A DNA stretch of 54,803 nt from Flavobacteriales bacterium (GTDB lineage Bacteria > Bacteroidota > Bacteroidia > UBA10329), in NCBI GenBank assembly GCA_021741155.1, contig JAIOYP010000025.1, positions 1-54,803 of the forward strand. The letters are read 5' to 3'. Both the position numbers and the translations under genes were made by a program. How positions within the stretch are numbered: position 1 is the stretch's first letter; each line of letters starts with the position of its first letter. Positions 1-8,586 of the stretch are shown one piece after another. The notes under the pieces were generated by a model. That model saw only the letters and a program-made list of their open reading frames with translations. It did no database searches and was not told where the DNA came from.

Positions 1-58
1 GATTTCCACTGATTTTTCACGGATAGAAGGAAGTCCATCAGAGAAATCAGTGGAAATC
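1..58. repeat. Imperfect palindrome with 18-bp arms at the left edge
   Basis: Positions 1-18 and 41-58 are reverse complements with one mismatch, so the DNA or RNA could fold into a long hairpin with a 22-nt loop. There is no T-run after the right arm, so it is not a clear terminator. The words resemble the degenerate intergenic phrases common in Bacteroidota genomes. No gene is visible in positions 1-226. Confidence 0.6.
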
Positions 59-226
59 CGTGTATCTGTGGCTAAAAACATGTTCTTTTCCATTTCTCAA
101 ACCCTATTTTCTTTCTAAACTGACCATTTGGGGAAAGTTGCGGACAAGCATATTAGCTAATGGACTAACCAGTTATACTGTAAACCCCCATTTCTTATTA
201 TGTTAGCCGAAATTCATTCTCTCATC

Positions 227-1399
227 ATGAATCTTATTCAAGTTAAAACTAAACAACAGGAAGACGACTGGGTGCTCTTCCCTACCCGACTTTACAAAAA
301 TGACCCACTTTATATCCGTCCCATCGATCAGGAGATAAAGGATGTTTTTGACCCGAAAACCAATCGTTTTTTTACCTATGACAAAAGCGAAGTTATTCGT
401 TGGCTCCTACAGAAAGATGGAAAAACCATCGGACGTATTGCTGCTTTTGTGAACGGAAAGACCTACAATACCGAAGACCAACCTATAGGTGGATGCGGAT
501 TTTTTGATTGCATTGACGACCAAGAGGCAGCTAACAGATTATTTGATGTCGCTTATGAATGGCTGAAACATAGAGGTATGGAAGCTATGGACGGCCCCGT
601 TAATTTTGGTGAACGTGATAAGAATTGGGGCGTATTAATCGATGGATTTGCCGAGCAGAATTATGGAATGCTTTACAACGCTCCATACTACCAGAAACTG
701 TACGAAAATTATGGTTTCGGACTTTATTTCAATCAATTAACATACGGGAGAGACGTTCAGAAAACAAAGGATTTTGAGCCGCGATTCTACGAACGTGCAC
801 AGCAAGCGCTGAACAATCCTGACATCACCTTCCGCTACATCAAGAAGAAGAATTTTGACAAGGCTGCCATCTATTTTCACACGGTTTATAGCAAAGCGTG
901 GGGTGGACATTCTGGCGTAAAACCAATGACGCTGGAACAAGCTCAAAAGATGTTTGAAAAACTGAAACCAATTGCAGATGAAAGGCTCATCTACTTCGGT
1001 TTCTATAAGGACGAGCCGATTTCTTTCTTCCTTTCCATTCCAGAATTGAATCAACTTTTCAAATATGTTGATGGCAACATGAATTGGTTCGGGAAATTGA
1101 AATTCGCTTACCACATGAAAATGGGGCATTGCAAGAAAATGCTCGGAATTGTGTTTGGAGTTATTCCAGAATGGCATGGCAAAGGTGTTGAAAGTGCCAT
1201 GGTTGTTTCGTACTCAGATATTGCGTGGAACAAAGGTCTTCCGTACAAAACGATTGAGATGAATTGGATTGGAGATTTCAATCCGAAGATGATGAAGGTT
1301 TGCGAACAATTGGGAGCCGAAGTTTGGCGAACCCACGCCACTTATCGCTACCTTTTTGACAGGAAAAAGCTATTTGAGAGATGCCCAATCATTGAGTAA
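227..1399 (+). CDS. GNAT-like acyltransferase family protein (hypothetical)
   Basis: A soluble protein of 390 residues. The N-terminus (FPTRLYKNDP near residue 18, then IRPI and a FDPKTNRFF segment) and the WNKGLPYKTIEMNWIGDFNP region near the C-terminus resemble a Bacteroidota family annotated as N-acetyltransferase-like (GNAT fold). An internal segment with a GRIAAFVNG beta-hairpin fits the first strands of a GNAT domain. The substrate cannot be told from sequence. The ATG at 227 is preferred over the in-frame ATG at 200 because family members begin just before the conserved V-K-T-K segment. There is no signal peptide. It is followed by the YciI-like gene on the same strand after an 83-bp AT-rich gap. 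The family call is from memory of similar proteins; the function is inferred only from the fold. Confidence 0.6.
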   Translation: MNLIQVKTKQQEDDWVLFPTRLYKNDPLYIRPIDQEIKDVFDPKTNRFFTYDKSEVIRWLLQKDGKTIGRIAAFVNGKTYNTEDQPIGGCGFFDCIDDQEAANRLFDVAYEWLKHRGMEAMDGPVNFGERDKNWGVLIDGFAEQNYGMLYNAPYYQKLYENYGFGLYFNQLTYGRDVQKTKDFEPRFYERAQQALNNPDITFRYIKKKNFDKAAIYFHTVYSKAWGGHSGVKPMTLEQAQKMFEKLKPIADERLIYFGFYKDEPISFFLSIPELNQLFKYVDGNMNWFGKLKFAYHMKMGHCKKMLGIVFGVIPEWHGKGVESAMVVSYSDIAWNKGLPYKTIEMNWIGDFNPKMMKVCEQLGAEVWRTHATYRYLFDRKKLFERCPIIE

Positions 1400-1409
1400 G
1401 TGACCAATT

Positions 1410-1465
1410 AGCAAATGGGATGATTAGCAGATTAGCTAATTCGCTAATTGCCTAATTTGCTCATC
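1410..1465. repeat. AT-rich degenerate repeat (TTAGCTAATT words)
   Basis: The gap between the GNAT-like and YciI-like genes contains repeated words such as ATTAGC, TTAGCTAATT and CTAATTTGC. A related word (TTAGCTAATGG) occurs at about 152-162. This is low-complexity intergenic sequence; I see no function. Confidence 0.5.
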
Positions 1466-1482
1466 AATTTCAATTCATCAAC

Positions 1483-1782
1483 GTGAGAGACTACATCTAC
1501 ATATTAAACCTCGTCCCAAAATTTCAAGATCAATCGAGTTGGGGAGAAAAGGAAAACAAGATTATTGAAGACCACTTTGCTCGGCTTGAACGGCAACACA
1601 AGCGCGGAACGGTAAAATATGTTGGGAAAACCGATTTGCCGATAACGAACAAAAGCAACTTCGGATTGGTGGTTTTTGAATCTGAAAACGACACCACGGC
1701 AGAACTTTTCATGCAATCTGACCCTGCGGTGATGAAAAAAATAATGACCGCTCAGTGCCTTCCTTTTAAGCACGTGCTTTAA
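1483..1782 (+). CDS. YciI-like (YCII domain) protein
   Basis: A 99-residue soluble protein. The pattern matches the YCII fold: an early HFARLERQHKRG helix (about residues 30-41), a strand with FGLVVFE, and a final AQCLPFKHVL strand preceded by the DPAVMKK segment typical of the family. YCII proteins are small dimeric ferredoxin-like proteins; the histidine in the first helix is the residue usually discussed as catalytic, but the biological role is largely unknown. The gene uses GTG at 1483 as start; no in-frame ATG gives a full domain. It converges with tamB, with only 11 bp between stop codons, so a shared or overlapping termination zone is likely. Confidence 0.75.
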   Translation: MRDYIYILNLVPKFQDQSSWGEKENKIIEDHFARLERQHKRGTVKYVGKTDLPITNKSNFGLVVFESENDTTAELFMQSDPAVMKKIMTAQCLPFKHVL

Positions 1783-1793
1783 TCTAATAATAG

Positions 1794-4700
1794 CTATTTA
1801 GGCTTATCGGTTTTCTTCTTCCACTTTTTGAAGAGGTCTCCCAATCTGTCAAAATCTCGCTGATAGGAAAGCCCAACTCCCTGCGTGAACGGAGCATTGT
1901 TTACTAGTGTATTGATGTCATTACTTTTATTGAAGGCTCGTACTCTAAACCGACCATCTGAGGTAATTTTGTACTCAATATTCACATCTCCAACGATATT
2001 ACTCGAACTAGATTGGGTGTTTGCCACGCCCACATTTCCGTCTACAAGAATTCGGTTGTTAAACAACTGAGTTGAGAGAGAAGCCTGCACCTCGTCACTT
2101 GTCACGTTATCGCCTGGGCGGTAGTTTAGTCCGATATCAAAGTCATTACTAATCTTAGATAGCCAACTGCTCAGCTGATTGGAAACCATTTCTGCGGAAC
2201 TGGATGAGAGAAATCCACCAGCCTGCTGCAATGCTTGATTCTGATCTTCTGTGGGGAAAAAGCGATTAAGCACGAGTAATCCGAAAATTTGTCGGTTCAT
2301 CTCTTGCACGTTTCCAACCCCAATCTTATTCTTTACATCGGTTTTGGTCCGTTCGTCAGAATTAGGAAGATCCACATCGAACGTGATATTCGGATTCAAG
2401 AGATTATCGGTCATATAGAGGATACAATCTACCTGAATACGTTTTTTATATATGAGACTCGTGTCTGGGTACATAAGGTCGTAAAGAGCGGTTCTTACAC
2501 CATATCGAGCTTCAATATTGATAAGTGCATCATACGGGCTGCCACTCCAATTGATGGTTCCGCCCTGCTCAATCAGAAACTTTTTATTGATGACATTTTG
2601 AAGCGTAAAAAGGTACTCGCCTTTGTTAATGTAGTAGTTTCCGAACATCTTAAAATTCCCTGATTTGTCGAGCGACATGTTGATATCTCCATCTCCTTTT
2701 CCCTTGATGATGTCGCCAACCTTTGGGTCGAAAATGAGTTGAACCTCCGCATCCGAAGTCACTTCAATATCCATATCCAAAGTCAAGTTTTTAAAAGTCA
2801 CTTTAAACTCATCTTCAATTTGAACTACTCCTTCCGTTCCTTTCGGTTTAACGAATGTTATAAAGTCAGATTCGTTCACACTTTTGGCCCCAAAAAGTGG
2901 AATATTGAATCGAGTTCCTCGTTCTGTTCTCATTGAAAGTTCAAGGTGCATGTCTTTCGGTTCGCCATAAAAGTGAACATTTCCAGTTCCATAGGCTTTC
3001 CCGTAATACAAGGAATTCATAGCAGAATTGGTGTTCAAAGCCAAGAAATCATTTGCTTCCAACCTTGCATCAAACTGGATGTTCTTAAAATTCTCATGCT
3101 TGAGCCAACCATTTATGTAGCCCAGTTTTCCTGTTTCATCAGCCACTTCAAGATTGTTGCCAAAGAATCCGTTTGGTTTCACCTCCACCGTATCTGAAAT
3201 ACTGAAACGCGTATTGAGATACGTGAATAGTAGGTCTGCTTCTTTTAAGATAACAATCCCCGAAAGCTCTGGTTTCTTGATTGTTCCTTTCAAACTCAAA
3301 TCTGCCTTGGCTGTCCCCTTCACATCCGTAATTACCTTATCGATATAAGGGTTGAAAACGCTGAGCGGGATTTGATCAATCATCGCTTTGATGTTGAAAT
3401 TCTGCTTGCGATCGTTGCCTGGTAAGAACTCTCCTACCACACTCAAACTAGTCGCATCACCGCGTTGAAAAAGACCAAATACCTGCACGCTTCTCGTGGC
3501 TGGAATCCACGTGTTGTTTAATTCTCCAGTTCCTATAAGTACGTTATTTACCACTAGAGAATCGACTTCAAGCTGATTGGTAAGGAATAGTTTATCGTAA
3601 ACTCCTGAAATCTGAGCGCTACCAGAAATTTTACCATCAAGCGTTATTCCCGAACGTTGCGTAGCCAAGTTGAAGTTTTGGAGGTCAAAATTCTTCAACT
3701 TCATATTCAATTTCGCATTCGGATCTTTGGCAATTTTCCCATTCAAACCAATGCTCTGGTCACCACTTAAGAAACGAAAATTCGTAAATGTCATTTCTGT
3801 AGTATCAATTTGAAGGAGGTTGTCTGACTGAACTACCCAATCCAAACCTGCAACCGTAATCAGAGACTGTTCAAGATGAAAACTCACTTCTTTGTTTTTA
3901 GGGAACGAGGCAACTCCCTGGACAAATGCCTTATTCGCAATTTTAGTCTTGTTGTCCCATTTCACAACCAGTCCGAGGCTGTCTTCAAATGTGAAAGAAG
4001 TGACTTCAAACGAAGCCAAATACAGGCTGTCAGTCAACCGCACTTTATCCGCAAAAATGCCTAATCGGAATTCCTTTTGTGGGTTTTCAGCTTCAATCTG
4101 AATATTGTCAAAAACAATACTCTTGTAACTTACTTCCTTCAATTTTCCTCTTAAAAATATCTCATCGTGAACAGAGGAATAGCTTCCGCTAAAGTTTGAA
4201 CTATCGCTAATTGCCAAATCCTTGGCGAATAAATAAGTGAGCAATTCTGTACTCTTTAGGTCGATATTGAAATCGAATTCAAGCCCTTCGTCCGACTTGA
4301 GTTGTTCAATTCCTTTTGCATAACTCGGCAAGTGTTTATGAAGCAGATTATTGACCGCTTTAGGGATATTTCGGAAATTGAATTTTCCATTGAAATCAGC
4401 ATCCACAATTCCAGATCGTAGTTTGAGATTCTTTTTTCCTGTAGCTTCAGTAACATCCAGCGAAAAGTTTTCAATCTTAAACAGTTCGCCTCCATCCTGT
4501 TGATAGGTTCCGTTAGATATTTCAATCTCTCCAATCAGATTATCAATATCATCTCCCGTAAAATCCACATCCAAGACTCCACTGATGGTAGCTCCTTCGC
4601 GCTTACTTAAAAGATGGAGTTCGTACAGATTAGCGTGAGCCACATCTGCATGAAAATTGAACTGGGGTAACTGCTGACTTATGTCAAATCCACCCCGAAA

Positions 4701-6227
4701 AACCAGCGCAACATTCGTATCATTCACGCTTACTTCTCCACTGAACATGCTGCGCGCGAACTCTCCATTCACCTCAATATTCTTATAGTCGTAACCGACC
4801 AGTTCTACAGATTTCACATTACCTATCAGCACAGCATTAATCTCTTCCTTCGTAATTCCCGAACCTGTAACTTTTGCATTGAGCGTGACCTTACCGATGC
4901 GTTCATCTTCTAAGAATTTCCCAACATCAAATCCTAAAGATTGAAGTTCTCCATTGTAGGCCAGTTTACCAGTATTCTCATCCTGTTTCAGGGATATATC
5001 TGTTCTTAATTGACCTACAGATGTATTCAGCATTCCATTTGCCACAAAATCATTCAAAAAGCCCGTAAATGTTCCCTTAAAATCCAATTGTCCTAGATTT
5101 GAAATGTTCTTCGGAACAATCAGGTGATTTCCTTTTTCAAACGGAGGAATTGGCACTTTCACGAGGTCAGAATATTGTGTGGTGAAACGTTTGAGATTAA
5201 AGTGAAGAAACGTCTCACGAATATTTGGAAGCCCATCAAGGTCAAGATCTCCTTGCAATGTTGTAGAATTTCCGTATGCCAGTTTCAAGTTTCGCGCATT
5301 CATCCGAGAAACAGGTCCATAAACGTGTCCAGAAACCTTCAATACTTCATTCAAACCATTCAAAGCTGGAGCAAAAAATGAAACGTCCTTAAAGTTGACA
5401 ACAGACTCACGGAATGTGTAATCCATCCGCACCGAATCAATGAATGTGAGATAATCACTCCAGTCGTGATAGGTGTAATGCAAGTCTAGATTGAGGTCAC
5501 TCGAAGCTGTTTGAATAAGCAGTTCATCAACCTTTAACTCCGTAGGGCTAACCTTCACTATTCCCTTAAAATCTTTAAGGAAGAATCCGCGATTCTCGCG
5601 ACAACTCAATCGATCTACGTTTCCAAAAATGGTATCAACGTCAATTTTAATCTCGGAAATGAGAAGATTAATACTTTTCACATCCAAATCCTTGTAATCG
5701 ATTCCGATGTTGGTGGATTCTGAATAATGATTTCGAAGCTGAAAAGAAGCATTTCGAAGCTCCAAAGCAGTGGAAGTTAATCCCCAAGTTGGACTTTTAG
5801 TTGTGTCTTTTGGCATTGCGAAATAGTCAAGTAAAAACTGAATGCTCAACTTTTCGTCTCCTTCATATTTATGGAGATAAAACTTGAGGTCGTCAATCCG
5901 AACCTTATTCAACCTTACCTCATGTTTATCAAGACTTATCGACTTTAATCCTAGATGTAGGTCGCCTAAATACGCTAGTGTATCTCCCTTCAAATCCTGA
6001 ACGTACAATCCTTCGAGAATCAATCGATTGAAGAAGCCAATATCAACTCCTTTAACTGAAACTTCTGTTTTCAGCTCTTCGGAAAGATATCCCGCAATGT
6101 ATTGGGTTAGCCGAGTCTGAACCTTGGGACTTCTGAGCGCAAAGTATCCTCCTCCGATCAGTAGCATAAAAAGCACGATCAGAACCGAAAACCAAGCGAA
6201 GGCTTTTTTGATACTTTTGAAAATCAT
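1794..6227 (-). CDS. tamB: TamB-family translocation/assembly module protein
   Basis: A 1477-residue protein with one N-terminal membrane segment (about residues 10-30), then a very long stretch of beta-rich, AsmA/TamB-like sequence with repeated short strand patterns, ending in a TamB C-terminal (DUF490) domain. The C-terminal part contains KGKGDGDINMSL, GEYLFTLQNVINKKF and a final beta-barrel-like segment (GVGLSYQRDFDRLG). TamB-like proteins span the periplasm as a hydrophobic groove and are implicated in outer-membrane protein assembly or phospholipid transport; the Bacteroidota homologues are longer than the E. coli one. It is divergent from tsaD with 15 bp between start codons, an arrangement I recall as common in Bacteroidota. 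A consensus -7 box lies inside the tsaD coding sequence (see the promoter entry). Confidence 0.88.
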   Translation of the reverse strand: MIFKSIKKAFAWFSVLIVLFMLLIGGGYFALRSPKVQTRLTQYIAGYLSEELKTEVSVKGVDIGFFNRLILEGLYVQDLKGDTLAYLGDLHLGLKSISLDKHEVRLNKVRIDDLKFYLHKYEGDEKLSIQFLLDYFAMPKDTTKSPTWGLTSTALELRNASFQLRNHYSESTNIGIDYKDLDVKSINLLISEIKIDVDTIFGNVDRLSCRENRGFFLKDFKGIVKVSPTELKVDELLIQTASSDLNLDLHYTYHDWSDYLTFIDSVRMDYTFRESVVNFKDVSFFAPALNGLNEVLKVSGHVYGPVSRMNARNLKLAYGNSTTLQGDLDLDGLPNIRETFLHFNLKRFTTQYSDLVKVPIPPFEKGNHLIVPKNISNLGQLDFKGTFTGFLNDFVANGMLNTSVGQLRTDISLKQDENTGKLAYNGELQSLGFDVGKFLEDERIGKVTLNAKVTGSGITKEEINAVLIGNVKSVELVGYDYKNIEVNGEFARSMFSGEVSVNDTNVALVFRGGFDISQQLPQFNFHADVAHANLYELHLLSKREGATISGVLDVDFTGDDIDNLIGEIEISNGTYQQDGGELFKIENFSLDVTEATGKKNLKLRSGIVDADFNGKFNFRNIPKAVNNLLHKHLPSYAKGIEQLKSDEGLEFDFNIDLKSTELLTYLFAKDLAISDSSNFSGSYSSVHDEIFLRGKLKEVSYKSIVFDNIQIEAENPQKEFRLGIFADKVRLTDSLYLASFEVTSFTFEDSLGLVVKWDNKTKIANKAFVQGVASFPKNKEVSFHLEQSLITVAGLDWVVQSDNLLQIDTTEMTFTNFRFLSGDQSIGLNGKIAKDPNAKLNMKLKNFDLQNFNLATQRSGITLDGKISGSAQISGVYDKLFLTNQLEVDSLVVNNVLIGTGELNNTWIPATRSVQVFGLFQRGDATSLSVVGEFLPGNDRKQNFNIKAMIDQIPLSVFNPYIDKVITDVKGTAKADLSLKGTIKKPELSGIVILKEADLLFTYLNTRFSISDTVEVKPNGFFGNNLEVADETGKLGYINGWLKHENFKNIQFDARLEANDFLALNTNSAMNSLYYGKAYGTGNVHFYGEPKDMHLELSMRTERGTRFNIPLFGAKSVNESDFITFVKPKGTEGVVQIEDEFKVTFKNLTLDMDIEVTSDAEVQLIFDPKVGDIIKGKGDGDINMSLDKSGNFKMFGNYYINKGEYLFTLQNVINKKFLIEQGGTINWSGSPYDALINIEARYGVRTALYDLMYPDTSLIYKKRIQVDCILYMTDNLLNPNITFDVDLPNSDERTKTDVKNKIGVGNVQEMNRQIFGLLVLNRFFPTEDQNQALQQAGGFLSSSSAEMVSNQLSSWLSKISNDFDIGLNYRPGDNVTSDEVQASLSTQLFNNRILVDGNVGVANTQSSSSNIVGDVNIEYKITSDGRFRVRAFNKSNDINTLVNNAPFTQGVGLSYQRDFDRLGDLFKKWKKKTDKPK
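6212..6219 (+). promoter_or_regulatory. -7 promoter box for tsaD, inside tamB codons
   Basis: TACTTTTG matches the Bacteroidota TAnnTTTG box exactly. Transcription would start near 6225, about 18 nt before the TTG start of tsaD. No clear -33 TTG is seen at the usual spacing, so the call rests on the -7 box and position. Confidence 0.45.
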
Positions 6228-6242
6228 CGACCTCAGAAACCC

Positions 6243-7292
6243 TTGTCGGCAAAAGTAACCAATAACAATACCGAGGTTGATTCTCCGCTCATACTCGCGA
6301 TTGAATCATCCTGTGATGATACCTCTGCCGCTGTTCTCAGAGGTAACCGTGTTCTTTCAAACATTATTGCCAATCAGGATGTGCACCGAGAATTTGGCGG
6401 AGTTGTTCCAGAACTTGCATCGCGTGAGCACCAAAAAAATATTGTTCCAGTAGTTGACCAAGCATTGAAAAATGCTGGGATTTCTAAACATGACCTGAAC
6501 GCCATCGCCTTTACAGAAGGTCCAGGTTTGATGGGAAGTTTGCTGGTTGGAGGTTCGTTTGCAAAGACTTTCGCGCTTTCGCTAGGGATTCCGCTCATTG
6601 CTGTGGATCACATGAAGGCGCATATTTTGGCTCATTTTATTGACGATGAAGAACGAAACGCTCCCGAATTTCCGTTTTTAAACCTCACGGTGAGCGGTGG
6701 ACACACACAAATTGTGTTGGTGGAAGAGCCACTGAAAATGACCATAATCGGTAAAACGATTGATGATGCGGCTGGCGAAGCTTTCGATAAAGCGGCCAAA
6801 ATTCTCAATCTCGGTTATCCTGGCGGCCCAATGATTGATAAACTGGCCAAAACAGGCGATGCCTCTAAATTCAGCTATGCAAACCCGAAAACGGATGGCT
6901 TTGATTTCAGTTTTAGTGGAATTAAAACCTCATTCCTCTATCATCTTCAGAAGGAAATGAAGCTGAATTCTGAGTTCATTTCAGAGAATTTGAACGACAT
7001 TTGCGCCTCCTATCAGAATCATTTGGTGAGTTATCTTCTTTCCAAAATGGAGGAAGCTATTTTGGTTCATAACGTAAAAGACATTGCTTTAGCTGGTGGT
7101 GTTTCTGCTAATTCGGAACTAAGAACTCGTTTTCAGGAATTGGCTAAAAAGCATGGAATCAGATCACACGTTCCAAAGTTTGAATACTGCACAGACAATG
7201 CCGCTATGATTGGAATTGTTGGTTATTTCAAATACTTGAACTCAGATTTTGCTGGTTTTTCGGTAATGCCGAAAGCACGCCTCCATTTCTGA
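6243..7292 (+). CDS. tsaD: tRNA N6-adenosine threonylcarbamoyltransferase TsaD
   Basis: A 349-residue member of the Kae1/TsaD family, which transfers threonylcarbamoyl to A37 of ANN-decoding tRNAs together with TsaB and TsaE in the cytosol. Visible hallmarks: LAIESSCDDTSAAV at the start of the domain, the metal-binding HMKAH motif (about residues 123-127), the SGGHTQIVLV segment, DDAAGEAFDKAAK, LGYPGGP, and the late GGVSANSELR and CTDNAAMIG motifs. Length is normal. No ATG is available: TTG at 6243 is the only plausible start before the conserved domain. The start lies 15 bp from the divergent tamB ATG. The SGNH/PKD gene follows after 36 bp. Confidence 0.95.
   Translation: MSAKVTNNNTEVDSPLILAIESSCDDTSAAVLRGNRVLSNIIANQDVHREFGGVVPELASREHQKNIVPVVDQALKNAGISKHDLNAIAFTEGPGLMGSLLVGGSFAKTFALSLGIPLIAVDHMKAHILAHFIDDEERNAPEFPFLNLTVSGGHTQIVLVEEPLKMTIIGKTIDDAAGEAFDKAAKILNLGYPGGPMIDKLAKTGDASKFSYANPKTDGFDFSFSGIKTSFLYHLQKEMKLNSEFISENLNDICASYQNHLVSYLLSKMEEAILVHNVKDIALAGGVSANSELRTRFQELAKKHGIRSHVPKFEYCTDNAAMIGIVGYFKYLNSDFAGFSVMPKARLHF
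6250..6257 (-). promoter_or_regulatory. -7 promoter box for tamB, inside tsaD codons
   Basis: On the minus strand this reads TACTTTTG, identical to the box used for tsaD. Transcription would start near 6245, about 18 nt before the tamB ATG. It overlaps the first codons of tsaD, so the two transcripts would overlap at their 5' ends by about 20 nt. No clear -33 element. Confidence 0.45.
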
Positions 7293-7328
7293 CCCGGGAC
7301 GTCTAAAGTCCAGATTAAGTAAACCAAT

Positions 7329-8585
7329 ATGAAGAATTTCATTTTCTGCCTTGCCTTTTTGGGCTTGGCTTCATTTTTCGCTAAAGCACAAGAAACGTCT
7401 GTCCTTTTTATAGGAAACAGCTATATCTACACAGGCGATTTACCCGAAACGTTAAAAAGTCTGGCTTTGGCTGGTGGAGATTCCATTTATCACGAGTCTA
7501 GTACTCCTGGTGGCTACACGTTTGAAGGTCATTCTACCAACTCAACCACGTTAGGCAAAATAGCAAGCCGACAATGGGATTTTGTGGTGCTGCAAGAACA
7601 AAGCCAAATGCCATCTTTTCCGCCTTCGCAAGTGGCTTCTCAAACATATCCGTACGCAGAAATTCTAGTGGATTCTATCAAATCAAATTACGAATGTACC
7701 GAGCCAATATTCTTCATGACTTGGGGAAGAAAAGATGGCGATCAAAGCAATTGTGCTGGATATCCGCCACTCTGCACGTTTGAAGGGATGAACGCTCGCC
7801 TCAGAGAAAGTTACCTAGAAATGGGAGCGGACAATAATGCAACTGTTGCTCCCTGCGGAGCAGCTTGGCTTCAAATGTCCGTTGATGATAATTTCTTTTG
7901 GAACGGACTCTATTCTGGAGACGGCAGCCACCCAAGCGCTTGGGGAACCTACTTAAATGCGTGTGTTTTTTACGCCACCATTTACAGGAAATCACCCGTT
8001 GGAATTGAATATTATTCGAGCATTGGTCAGCAAGATGCCGAGGACTTGCAGCAATTGGCTGAGGATATTGTCTTAGATAGTTTGAGCAATTGGTATATCG
8101 GTCATCAAGATGTTGTGTCAAGTGCTTCTTATGGTCTTAATTCGGGACTAACAGTAGATTTTATAGGTTCTTCAGAAAACGCCACAGTTCATCATTGGGA
8201 CTTTGGAGATGGAGGAACATCTAATCAAGAAAATACTCAGTACACATATCCCAACTCTGGAACTTACTCAGTAACTCATATTGCAAGTTCAGATTGCGAT
8301 GCAGACACAACCATTTTCGAAGTCAATTTGAGTCCATCTTCAATTAATGAAGGCTCGCTCTCTAATTTGGAAATACTGGCAGTTAATGGTGCTTTGTACT
8401 TAAAAAACGTGTTTACTTCTGCCATACAACTCAACGTATTCGACTATGCCAGTCGCGAGGTTCTTTCTGCCGAAATAAATCCAGAGGCAACCAGAAGGTT
8501 TGACCTTCAACTTCCAACTGGCATTTACCTGTGTCGAATTTCGGATGGAGAAAGACAGTTGACTAGGAAGGTTTTCCTCGAATAG
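7329..8585 (+). CDS. Secreted SGNH-hydrolase-like protein with PKD domain and T9SS sorting domain
   Basis: A 418-residue exported protein. Residues 1-20 form a signal peptide ending in AKA/Q. The next part has the SGNH/GDSL layout: FIGNSY with the probable nucleophile Ser31, a VVLQEQSQ strand near residue 90, and DGSHPSAWG near residue 200 supplying the Asp/His pair. It most resembles the DUF4886-type SGNH proteins, which act on esters or carbohydrate acyl groups; the substrate is unknown. Residues of about 255-330 form a PKD-like domain (HHWDFGDGGTSNQ). The last 75 residues look like a T9SS type A sorting domain ending in TRKVFLE, so the protein is probably delivered to the surface. The stop is 1 bp from the convergent coiled-coil gene. 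Confidence 0.8.
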   Translation: MKNFIFCLAFLGLASFFAKAQETSVLFIGNSYIYTGDLPETLKSLALAGGDSIYHESSTPGGYTFEGHSTNSTTLGKIASRQWDFVVLQEQSQMPSFPPSQVASQTYPYAEILVDSIKSNYECTEPIFFMTWGRKDGDQSNCAGYPPLCTFEGMNARLRESYLEMGADNNATVAPCGAAWLQMSVDDNFFWNGLYSGDGSHPSAWGTYLNACVFYATIYRKSPVGIEYYSSIGQQDAEDLQQLAEDIVLDSLSNWYIGHQDVVSSASYGLNSGLTVDFIGSSENATVHHWDFGDGGTSNQENTQYTYPNSGTYSVTHIASSDCDADTTIFEVNLSPSSINEGSLSNLEILAVNGALYLKNVFTSAIQLNVFDYASREVLSAEINPEATRRFDLQLPTGIYLCRISDGERQLTRKVFLE

Positions 8586-8586
8586 T

